From: Dyadobacter psychrotolerans
GTDB lineage: Bacteria; Bacteroidota; Bacteroidia; Cytophagales; Spirosomataceae
Reading direction: 5' to 3'
DNA: 64,000 nucleotides
Assembly: GCF_004349265.1 (NCBI RefSeq)
Contig: NZ_SMFL01000004.1
Span: 219,150-283,149, forward strand
A program made the translations under genes and the position numbers. Within the stretch, counting starts at the first letter, position 1, and each line of letters begins with the position of its first letter. The notes under the pieces are model-generated. The model had not been told where the DNA came from. It was given only the letters and a program-made list of their open reading frames with translations, and did not search any database. Of the stretch, positions 1 to 7,751 are shown piece after piece.

Positions 1-1750
1 CAAATACCAGTGATGGCCTTGCCATTTTTACCAGATTAAAACTTGGCTTACCTGGCGAAGGCTCTAAGAAAAGACTCGTCGCACCTCGGAACTGAAGGAT
101 TTCAAGTTCCTGATCCACCACAACACTTGCTGGCACATATCTGCTCAAAAGCAACGTATCAACCATCTTATCCAGCTCATTCAGGGGTGTTACAGGCATA
201 TTTTTTGACTCGTTGCTTTTAAATCCACGGCGCTCAGCCGGAGTTGATCCCATGTAGCGTGGCCTGATTTCGAAAGAGGTATTGTTGGTAGCGACATTTC
301 TTTTTGAAAATACTTTATGATTTTTTTCAATTTGTGAAAATAGCGAAGGTGACCCGCTGGCAGCTTCCGACTTACCAAGAAGCAGAATACCGTCCGGGTT
401 AAGGGCGTAATGAAAAGTAGTCATCACTTTCTGCTGAAGCGAACTGTCCAGGTAGATTAGCAAATTACGGCAGCTGATCATATCCAGACGCGAGAATGGC
501 GGGTCGCGGAGTAGATTATGCGGGGCAAAAATGCATAGATCACGTACGGACTTGTTAATTCTGTAATGACCGTCTGTCTGGGTGAAAAATCGCTCCATTC
601 TGACCGGAGAAACATCGGTTACCTCGCTTTTTACATACAGCCCCAGTCTGGCTTTGGCAATGGCCGATTCGCTCAGATCACTTGCAAAAATCTGAATGGG
701 AAAGCTGGATACACGTTCGCCAAGTACTTCCAGCAAGATCATGGCCAGCGAGTAAGCTTCCTGGCCGGTCGAGCAGCCCGCAATCCAGATTCTTATCGGA
801 TCCCGGCTGGTTTTCTTTTTTATGATTTGGGGGAAAAGCTCTGTTTTAACATAATCCATGGTCAGAGAATCCCTGAAAAAATTTGTAACGTTAATCAGCA
901 GATCACTATAAAGTATGTTGGCTTCTCCTGGGTTTAATTTTATATATTTTATGTAGTCTTTTAACGTTTCCAGCTTATAGAGTAACATCCGCCGAATGAC
1001 CCGACGGCGAATTGTCGTAACCTTATAGTGGTCGAAATCAACTCCGATCGCTGTCTTTAAATATTGAAGAATACTTCTTAGGTCCTCATCCGATGAATCG
1101 TCCTGTTCAGGGTCTTCGGGTTCGGCCGTTTGAAGAAATATTTCTTTTTTACTGCCCAGGCGTTCGAGCTCAGTCGCAATTTCTTTAGGGGAAAGTACCA
1201 TATCCACAACCCCTTCTTCGATGGCCGACTGCACCATACCCCGATGAAGTGCACTTTGATCCTGGCCCAATGTAATACCACCTGCAACTTTTATCGCCTT
1301 CAGTCCCAAAGTGCCATCCTGCCCTGTGCCCGAAAGTAATACGGCAATCGCTCCATCCTTCTGTCTTTCAGAAAGAGAAAGGAAAAATTGATCGATAGGA
1401 AGATGGATATGTGGTTTGGCAGGCCGTACGGTTAAGGTCAGCGTTCCGTTTTCAACCTCAATGTCCTGGTTTGGAGGGATAATGTAGACATGATTTGCCG
1501 TAACGGGCATCAAATGTGCAGCCTCTGTCACAGGCATTTCAGTTACGCGTCCCAGAATTGCTGAAAGCTGGCTTTCGTGCTGTATGGGCAAATGCTGAAT
1601 GTAAACAAACGCCATCCCTGTTGAAGGTGACAGGTTTTCTAAAATCTCTGTTACTGCTTCAAGACCTCCGGCAGATGCACCAATAGCAACGATGGGGACA
1701 GGCACATTGCTGACAGGTAGTTCTTTGAGAACCTTCTCTTGTTTGGACAT
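1..1750 (-). CDS. CheB-CheR hybrid chemotaxis-type signalling protein (3' part outside window)
   Basis: The frame opens at ATG 1748-1750 and stays open to the left edge for about 583 codons, so the protein continues beyond the window. The N-terminal part (about residues 18-195) is a CheB methylesterase domain: GASAGG carries the nucleophilic Ser26, QHLP the histidine and SGTGQDG the aspartate. There is no receiver domain in front of it. A CheR methyltransferase domain follows (about 215-490), with the CheR N-helical region (TTIRRRVIRRM), the SAM-binding CSTGQEAYS and the late motif ISCRNLLIYL. The last visible 90 residues lead into what in this family is normally a PAS/coiled-coil and often a histidine kinase region. 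Such fusions are known in sensory systems not devoted to flagellar motility; no che or flagellar genes are nearby. The domain calls are firm, the role is inferred. Confidence 0.9.
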   Translation of the reverse strand, partial: MSKQEKVLKELPVSNVPVPIVAIGASAGGLEAVTEILENLSPSTGMAFVYIQHLPIQHESQLSAILGRVTEMPVTEAAHLMPVTANHVYIIPPNQDIEVENGTLTLTVRPAKPHIHLPIDQFFLSLSERQKDGAIAVLLSGTGQDGTLGLKAIKVAGGITLGQDQSALHRGMVQSAIEEGVVDMVLSPKEIATELERLGSKKEIFLQTAEPEDPEQDDSSDEDLRSILQYLKTAIGVDFDHYKVTTIRRRVIRRMLLYKLETLKDYIKYIKLNPGEANILYSDLLINVTNFFRDSLTMDYVKTELFPQIIKKKTSRDPIRIWIAGCSTGQEAYSLAMILLEVLGERVSSFPIQIFASDLSESAIAKARLGLYVKSEVTDVSPVRMERFFTQTDGHYRINKSVRDLCIFAPHNLLRDPPFSRLDMISCRNLLIYLDSSLQQKVMTTFHYALNPDGILLLGKSEAASGSPSLFSQIEKNHKVFSKRNVATNNTSFEIRPRYMGSTPAERRGFKSNESKNMPVTPLNELDKMVDTLLLSRYVPASVVVDQELEILQFRGATSLFLEPSPGKPSFNLVKMARPSLVF

Positions 1751-1984
1751 TGCCTTCGTTTTATAATAAATTTCTCGGGGTATCTTAAATATCGGAAAGT
1801 AGAAAGGTAATCTACCTATTGCCTTTTTAGCAGAGTTACTCGTTTAAAAACACTCAAAAGACAGCTGTTTTAAAATGATCTGTCGTGTTATTTTCCAAGA
1901 CTGGCAATATTACTACAATATACTCAAAACACGTATCGCGGATAATAAAAAATGCTTTTGCAATGCGTCTTTTAATGACTAATG

Positions 1985-4339
1985 TTACATGATCTTTACG
2001 CCATTTGCTTTGAACTTTTGCAGCAGTTGTTCCAAAAAGTAACTTCTGAAATTCGGTTCTGCATAAACGTCAGTGATCCATACCAATATTTTCAGCTCTA
2101 CACTATCGGCAGTAAGGCCATTGAATAAAATCTGTTTGGGAGCCTTTTTAACAATTCCTTCGCTCGAATCGACGGTTTCATTAATCAGCTTTTTAACCAG
2201 GTTCAAATCCGCATCCTGGTTTACCTTCAATATGATCTCACTTTTCAAATGTGAATCGTGCGTTGTGTAGTTAACCAATCTGCCCGACAGCAGATCGCCG
2301 TTCGGGATAATCACCCTTGATCCCTGTGGTGTAAGCATTTTGCTGGACCGGATTCCAATGTCGAGCACCCGGCCTTTTTTGTCAGCCAGCTCGATGTAAT
2401 CACCAATGCTAAAGGGTTTTTCAAAAATCAGGATGATACCAGAAACGAAATTGTTTATGATATTTTGAAGACCAAGTCCGATACCAACGCCCAAAGCACC
2501 AAGCAAAACTGTAATCTTATCCAGCGGTACGCCCGAAACAGTTGTCGCAAAAAGAAAGCCGATAACGAATACCAAAAGACGAATTAAAGCCAGTTTCGAG
2601 CCTCTTTGCACCTTGTTGTTGGAGAAATCCACATCACCTTCTCCAAAGAGAAGTCCAATGTTTTTCTGCAAAAGATTTGCTGCATAAATTATTACAGAGA
2701 AAAACACGATGTTGGCCAGCGTAAAGTTCAGATTACCCACAGTGCGTTCCTTGTCAAGAATCTGACTGATGAAGCGGCCAACCGAATCCAGAATATTCAG
2801 GTTGATAAGAAACACAAGTACCCAAAGCCAAACGGAGATGAAAGTGAGCCCGCGCTGCAATGAATTGCGGCTTTTTGTCACATTTATTTTTGAAAAGACG
2901 CCACCTGAACAAGAGCTCACCTTAATGTGCAGTTCCAGCGCTTCACTCACAATCTGGATGAACATAGCCAGACTGATTACCTGAATGACTCCGCTGATTC
3001 CGGTGATATTAAAAGACTTGGCAAGGCTTAATCTTCCAAAAATGTTCAAAAGTACCGACAAGGCAGTCAGAATAATATGGATCACCAACACAGGACGGAT
3101 GTGTTTGGGATCCAGCCCAATTGTGTCCGCTCTTCTGTAAAAACGAATACCGACATAAATCGAAGCGCAGCTTAGAACAATCAAACCTGATCTCAGGATC
3201 AGACTTTCGTTTACAATTACATTAAAGAAAATGACCGTAACGTATAACAGCACCAGAATCAGCCACCACTTCATTCTGTGTTTGTCGAGCTGTTTATGAA
3301 ACAGAAATGTAAGGGTGATCAGTTGTAAAAACTGGTTTAACTCAATGTAAATCGACGGAGAATGTGGCTCAAACAGGGGTGTAAGTGTAAAGAGTACAAC
3401 CAGACAGGCCAAAACCGGTCTTGGGGAGATCAGCTTAAAATCCAGGGGTCCTGCCAGGGTGGCCAGTGCAGGCCTTTTGATTTGACGGTAGTTATAAAAT
3501 ACCCAGGCGAAAAAGCCTGCAACAAGCAGGATTAGTAAGACCCGGTTGTCCCAGGTACTGTTAAAAAAGTAGCGTAATATTTTATCCTGACCAGAATAGG
3601 TCACTTTGATCATTTTAGCAATTTTCTGTGATTTATCCGTAACAGGTGAATTCCACAGGAAATCTGCTTCCTGTCCAAGCACGTTTTGATCAGAATCCTC
3701 TAAATAGTCATTAACCGTATTTTGTAGATCTGTGGAGGTAAAATAAATTGCCGATGCTTCTGCCAGAAGCCGGCTTACCGAATCCAGATTAGCAACCGTT
3801 GTCTCACCCGATTTTTGAAGCCGTTGTTTAAGGTCAGTGATTTGTGAGGCATATAGTGTTCTTTGGGTGGTATCATCATTGACAACCGATAACAGCGAAT
3901 CTGAAGAAAAAGCAATTATCTCATCTGACATACGCTGTAAATCGGAATTGGATTTGGCCAGCGCGTTTCTCCACTCAGAGCTGTTCTTTTGAAGATCAGT
4001 CAACATGATCCTGTAATTGAGCAAATCCTTCGAAGCGGGCAGGGGGTTACTTACTTTAATTGCTTCGCTTATCTGGTCCAGGTTGGTTCGCGCCTGAGCA
4101 AGGTTTTTTCTGAACTTCTCAGAATTATATCCTTTTTTATTGGAGGCATTTATCTGCGTGAGCTCAGCCTGAACTTTCTCGAGTCTGAACAACAGTGTAT
4201 CAGGAATAACCTTTACCGGCCCTGTTTTTACCGAGTCGTTTTGGGCCTGAGCAGAGTTATAAGAAAAAATAAATACCTGTAATAGAACAAGTATGGAAAT
4301 GTAAAAATGAAACGTTTTGGGTATTTTGATATCCCTCAT
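1985..4339 (-). CDS. MscS-family mechanosensitive ion channel, large type
   Basis: About 784 residues from the preferred start at ATG 4337-4339. An upstream in-frame ATG at 4445-4447 would add 36 residues, but only the inner start places a clean signal peptide at the N-terminus (KIPK, hydrophobic core, cleavage after AQA). A periplasmic helical region rich in Leu/Ser/Asp follows (about 30-250), then many membrane helices, then the MscS core: the pore-lining helix has the Gly/Ala-rich GALGVGIGLGLQNIINNF, followed by the beta domain with FEKPFSIGDYIEL and the PNGDLLSGRLVNYT motif. Channels of this build (MscK/YbdG/MscM-like) release solutes on hypo-osmotic shock. The gene stands alone between the CheB-CheR gene and a divergent small gene. 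The family call is firm; the subclass is not. Confidence 0.9.
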   Translation of the reverse strand: MRDIKIPKTFHFYISILVLLQVFIFSYNSAQAQNDSVKTGPVKVIPDTLLFRLEKVQAELTQINASNKKGYNSEKFRKNLAQARTNLDQISEAIKVSNPLPASKDLLNYRIMLTDLQKNSSEWRNALAKSNSDLQRMSDEIIAFSSDSLLSVVNDDTTQRTLYASQITDLKQRLQKSGETTVANLDSVSRLLAEASAIYFTSTDLQNTVNDYLEDSDQNVLGQEADFLWNSPVTDKSQKIAKMIKVTYSGQDKILRYFFNSTWDNRVLLILLVAGFFAWVFYNYRQIKRPALATLAGPLDFKLISPRPVLACLVVLFTLTPLFEPHSPSIYIELNQFLQLITLTFLFHKQLDKHRMKWWLILVLLYVTVIFFNVIVNESLILRSGLIVLSCASIYVGIRFYRRADTIGLDPKHIRPVLVIHIILTALSVLLNIFGRLSLAKSFNITGISGVIQVISLAMFIQIVSEALELHIKVSSCSGGVFSKINVTKSRNSLQRGLTFISVWLWVLVFLINLNILDSVGRFISQILDKERTVGNLNFTLANIVFFSVIIYAANLLQKNIGLLFGEGDVDFSNNKVQRGSKLALIRLLVFVIGFLFATTVSGVPLDKITVLLGALGVGIGLGLQNIINNFVSGIILIFEKPFSIGDYIELADKKGRVLDIGIRSSKMLTPQGSRVIIPNGDLLSGRLVNYTTHDSHLKSEIILKVNQDADLNLVKKLINETVDSSEGIVKKAPKQILFNGLTADSVELKILVWITDVYAEPNFRSYFLEQLLQKFKANGVKIM

Positions 4340-4775
4340 GCAATGATCGAAATTGAGAATAAAACAGGCGGCAAAAAATGATGCCACGTGCAGTTTACGA
4401 ACCGGCGACAGATAAAACTTCGCGCGACTTATGACAGTAAAGATCATAAACGGCCGTTACACTTTGGGTATATACGGCGTAAAATATCTACAATCAGCTC
4501 ATCGTCAGGATATTATTTAATTTGCCGTCTGACTGTAATGTGTAAAAACAAGCCTGCTACCTAAGGCAGTGGAAATCAACGATTGTGATGCTTAATTGCG
4601 GTTGGACATGACAGATATCTGATAGGATGGGTCTGTGTGTTGCTCCCCTAAGGACATGTAACCGGATGATAAGATATAGAATTTCTTCAAACTGAGATCA
4701 TTAGGCGTACTGGAATGGCATTTGCTTACAATGGATTATAGATGCATATATTATTTAAATTAAACAAACCAGAAC
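4340..4775. other. Intergenic region between divergent genes
   Basis: This 436-nt stretch separates the leftward mechanosensitive channel gene from the rightward small secreted protein gene and must carry both promoters. If the longer channel start at 4447 is real, it shortens to about 330 nt. A TTTGC at 4723 and a TATATTAT near 4748 lie in front of the rightward gene but match the Bacteroidota promoter only loosely. No RNA gene or repeat was seen. Confidence 0.5.
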
Positions 4776-5174
4776 ATGAAAAATATAAAATCAGCAACCC
4801 TGGCCACTTTATTAATGGCATCGGCTGCGGCATTCGCACAAACACCGGCTTCTCCGACAACCAGTCCTACGACGCCAACATCGGTTCCGCCGACACAAAC
4901 GACACCGACATCCCCAACTACCACACCGGTTTCGCCTCAGGTAGAACCTACTTATAAACCGCAAACGGAGCTTAACTCGTCGCCAACCCAGCCGCCAACA
5001 GGTAATCCTTCAGAGGATACGCTTATTCGGGGACAAAGGCGATCGGGTATGAAAAACAACGATATGTTGATGGATTCCACGAAAAATAAAAGAGGCAATA
5101 TGCCTAAGATGAAAAAGAAAGGAACCAGTGAGGACACAACTTCCAGAGGAAACAGAAGAAACCGGAATAACTAG
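4776..5174 (+). CDS. Small secreted Pro/Thr-rich protein of unknown function
   Basis: 132 residues. The first 21 form a signal peptide (MKNIKS, Ala/Leu/Met core, cleavage after AFA). Residues about 22-75 are a low-complexity stretch of Pro, Thr, Ser and Val in which TSPTT/TPTS-like units recur. At DNA level this is an ACC/ACG/CCG-rich run over about 4840-4990. The C-terminal third is strongly basic (KNKRGNMPKMKKKG, NRRNRNN). No enzyme motif is visible. The build suggests an exported, intrinsically disordered, cationic protein that could associate with the cell wall or surface polymers. It is followed by a strong hairpin terminator, so it is probably monocistronic. I do not recognise a family. 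Confidence 0.75.
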   Translation: MKNIKSATLATLLMASAAAFAQTPASPTTSPTTPTSVPPTQTTPTSPTTTPVSPQVEPTYKPQTELNSSPTQPPTGNPSEDTLIRGQRRSGMKNNDMLMDSTKNKRGNMPKMKKKGTSEDTTSRGNRRNRNN

Positions 5175-5192
5175 GTAAAAGCCTATTCGAAA

Positions 5193-5230
5193 AACGCCCG
5201 AAAGCTGAAAAGATTTCGGGCGTTGTTTTT
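5193..5230 (+). terminator. Rho-independent terminator after the Pro/Thr-rich gene
   Basis: An 11-bp perfect stem (AACGCCCGAAA 5193-5203 with TTTCGGGCGTT 5214-5224), a 10-nt loop, then GTTTTT. It lies 19 nt after the stop codon of the rightward small secreted protein gene. Confidence 0.85.
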
Positions 5231-5305
5231 GACAAAAAATCTGATTTACAGATATGATTCAGGTACACTTTTTTTGTAGACAAGGTAAATTAAAACAACA
5301 AGATT

Positions 5306-5692
5306 ATGGCCACTAAAACACAAAGTGCACCAAAATCCACTGGTGCCGATAAAACCAAAAATGCTGCGAAACCAAAGGCAGCATCGGTAAGAAAAACCAC
5401 AAAGAAGACAGGCAGTTCTCAATCGCTGCGCACTACAAATCACGATGAGATAAAAGCCTGGGTCGATAAGCGCGGAGGTACTCCGGCGACTGTTATAGGT
5501 ACAGAAAAAAAGGACAATGCAGGACTTCTACGAATAGATTTTCCAGGTTACTCCGGAAAAGATACCCTGGAAGCAATCAGTTGGGATGACTTTTTTGAAA
5601 AATTCGATGAAAGTGACCTGGACTTTTTATACCAGGAAAAAACGGCCGGCGGTAAAGAGAGCCGTTTTAATAAATTCGTTTCGAAAGAATAA
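5306..5692 (+). CDS. Small protein of the family often mislabelled '1,4-alpha-glucan branching enzyme', with a basic Lys/Ala tail
   Basis: 128 residues in two parts. Residues 1-45 are rich in Lys, Ala, Ser and Thr, resembling histone-H1-like or other disordered nucleic-acid-binding tails. Residues 46-128 form a compact acidic domain: TTNHDEIKAWVDKRGG, then LLRIDFPGYSGKDTLEAISW, then DDFFEKFDESDLDFLYQEKT and a final SRFNKFVS. I recognise this domain from short bacterial proteins commonly annotated as glucan branching enzyme, although it has no GH13 fold or catalytic residues. Here it lies convergent to a true glgB, 66 nt away, sharing its terminator. That may be why the label arose, or it may reflect a real link. 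The function is unknown. The Lys/Ala tail looks like an accretion on the core domain. Confidence 0.8.
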   Translation: MATKTQSAPKSTGADKTKNAAKPKAASVRKTTKKTGSSQSLRTTNHDEIKAWVDKRGGTPATVIGTEKKDNAGLLRIDFPGYSGKDTLEAISWDDFFEKFDESDLDFLYQEKTAGGKESRFNKFVSKE

Positions 5693-5718
5693 TTGCTTTA
5701 GCACACCATAAAAATGAA

Positions 5719-5751
5719 GAAAGTCCTGGCATACGTCAGGACTTTCTTTTT
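5719..5751. terminator. Bidirectional terminator between convergent genes
   Basis: A 10-bp perfect stem (GAAAGTCCTG 5719-5728 with CAGGACTTTC 5737-5746), an 8-nt loop and a following TTTT. It lies between the rightward small gene ending at 5692 and the leftward glgB ending at 5759. The A-rich left flank gives a partial U-tract for the leftward transcript. Confidence 0.8.
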
Positions 5752-5758
5752 GCAGGTA

Positions 5759-7741
5759 TTATTCGATATGTTTTAGAATGATAACCGATAACGCCGGGAG
5801 TCTTATTGGAAAAGAATGTGTCCGGCCGTGTCTTGGAATGGGATAGGTTTCTACCCTTTCAACATTGAGCAGATCCGAGCCTCCATACCGCAGATTGTCG
5901 GAGTTGAAAATTTCTTTGTAGCTTCCTGTAACAGATGTACCTATCCGGTAGTTCTCTCTGACAACAGGCGTAAAGTTTGCTACGAAAATCAGGTTTTCTT
6001 TCTGCTCCTTGCCCTTTCTGCTCCAGCTTAGTACGCTGTTTACTTCATCCTGGCTGTCAATCCACTCAAATCCCTCCCAGGAAAAGTTGTATTCATACAT
6101 CGCAGGCTCCTGTTTGTATAGTGTATTAAGATCTTTCAGTATGTTTTGAATTCCGCGGTGATCCGGATTGTTGTTTTCGCTCCAGTCGAGGCTAAAATCA
6201 TGCTGCCATTCATGCCGCTGCGCGAAATCAGCACCCATGAAAAGTAACTTAGCGCCGGGATGCCCATACATGTAGGCGTATAAAAGACGAAGATTTGCAA
6301 ACTGTTTCCAGCTATCACCGGGCATCTTGTTGATCAGTGAATTTTTGCCATAAACCACTTCATCGTGCGAAAGTGGTAACGTAAACCGCTCGCTGAAAGC
6401 ATAATGCAGGCTAAAAGTAATCTGTCCCTGATGGTATTTTCGGTTCACAGGGTCCTGCTGAAAATAGCTAAGTGTGTCATGCATCCAGCCCATCATCCAT
6501 TTCATGTCAAAACCAAGTCCGCCGTTGCTGGCAGACTGCGTGACTCCGGGCCAGGATGTTGATTCTTCTGCCACGGTGAAGACATCGGGATAATATTGGT
6601 GAACGGCGTTATTGAAATCCTGTAAAAAAGAAATCGCTTCCAGATTTTCTCTCCCGCCATAAATATTGGGAATCCATTCCCCTTCATTTCGGGAGTAGTC
6701 CAAATAAAGCATGGAAGCAACCGCATCGACACGTAGTGCGTCAATATGAAACTTGTCTAGCCAGTAAAGCGCATTCGAAATCAGAAAAGCCCTTACCTCA
6801 TTTCTGCCAAAGTTGAAGATCGAACTTTTCCAATCCGGATGAAAGCCTTGGCGGGGATCGGCATGTTCATATAAATGCGTACCGTCGAAATAACCCAATC
6901 CATGCTCATCGGTAGGAAAGTGGGAGGGAACCCAGTCCAGAATAACACCTATGCCAGCCTTGTGCAACTCATCGATCAAAAACATGAAATCCTGAGGAGT
7001 TCCAAATCGGCTGGACGGTGCGAAATAACCGGTTAACTGATATCCCCATGAACCGTAAAAAGGATGCTCCATAACGGGCATGAACTCGACATGGGTAAAT
7101 TGCATATAATCGCAATAGGCAGGAAGTTCTCCGGCAAGTTCCCGATATGTCAAAAACCGTCCTTCTTCCTCCTCTTTTCTACGCCAGGAACCAATGTGCA
7201 TCTCATAAACCGAGATTGGCCTGGTAAGAGGATGATTTGATTTACGATCAGCAAGCCAATTGTCATCACTCCAACTGTAATCCAAATCCCAAACCACAGT
7301 GGCGGTGTGCGGAGGTGTTTCCCAATGAAAGGCATAAGGATCACCTTTCTCAACCTCGTAACCATTCACTGATCGGATGAAATATTTGTAATATTCGCCG
7401 CCGGAGACGGACGCAACAAACCCTTCCCAAATCCCGGAACCATCCTTGCGGCCAATTAACGGAAAGTCATCCCGGTTCCAACCGTTGAAATTTCCGATTA
7501 CGGAAACCTTTTCAGCGTTCGGCGCCCATACCGCGAAGTAGGTCCCGGTAACCCCATTCACTGTTTGAATGTGTGCTCCGAGTTTATTGTATAAATGAAA
7601 ATGCCTTCCGGATTGAAACAGGCTGATATCAAATTCAGTAAACAATGAAAATGAGCCTGGCTGTTCAGTAACCGTAATTATTTTTTTTGTTGTATTCCCG
7701 GCGGTTTCATCGGCTGTTTTTGCCGTTCTTTTATTTGCCAT
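5759..7741 (-). CDS. glgB: 1,4-alpha-glucan branching enzyme (GH13)
   Basis: 660 residues, normal for a bacterial GlgB. It transfers an alpha-1,4 segment to a C6 hydroxyl, making the alpha-1,6 branches of glycogen-like glucan. An N-terminal CBM48 domain (about 45-140, with GTYFAVWAPNAEKVSVIGNF) precedes the GH13 barrel. Catalytic motifs visible: DALRVDAVASM (nucleophile Asp), FTVAEEST (acid/base Glu) and LPLSHDEV (stabilising Asp). The first 30 residues are a Lys/Thr-rich extension. It is the last gene of the glgE-treS/mak-glgB operon, 10 nt after the preceding stop. GlgE makes linear chains and GlgB branches them, as in the maltose-1-phosphate route known from mycobacteria. Confidence 0.97.
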   Translation of the reverse strand: MANKRTAKTADETAGNTTKKIITVTEQPGSFSLFTEFDISLFQSGRHFHLYNKLGAHIQTVNGVTGTYFAVWAPNAEKVSVIGNFNGWNRDDFPLIGRKDGSGIWEGFVASVSGGEYYKYFIRSVNGYEVEKGDPYAFHWETPPHTATVVWDLDYSWSDDNWLADRKSNHPLTRPISVYEMHIGSWRRKEEEEGRFLTYRELAGELPAYCDYMQFTHVEFMPVMEHPFYGSWGYQLTGYFAPSSRFGTPQDFMFLIDELHKAGIGVILDWVPSHFPTDEHGLGYFDGTHLYEHADPRQGFHPDWKSSIFNFGRNEVRAFLISNALYWLDKFHIDALRVDAVASMLYLDYSRNEGEWIPNIYGGRENLEAISFLQDFNNAVHQYYPDVFTVAEESTSWPGVTQSASNGGLGFDMKWMMGWMHDTLSYFQQDPVNRKYHQGQITFSLHYAFSERFTLPLSHDEVVYGKNSLINKMPGDSWKQFANLRLLYAYMYGHPGAKLLFMGADFAQRHEWQHDFSLDWSENNNPDHRGIQNILKDLNTLYKQEPAMYEYNFSWEGFEWIDSQDEVNSVLSWSRKGKEQKENLIFVANFTPVVRENYRIGTSVTGSYKEIFNSDNLRYGGSDLLNVERVETYPIPRHGRTHSFPIRLPALSVIILKHIE

Positions 7742-7751
7742 GTTCAGTTGT

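Noticed and set aside
4840-4990. ACC/CCG-rich repeat run considered as a tandem repeat or CRISPR-like array
   Set aside because: Units are irregular and in frame with a Pro/Thr-rich protein; no spacers or constant repeats.
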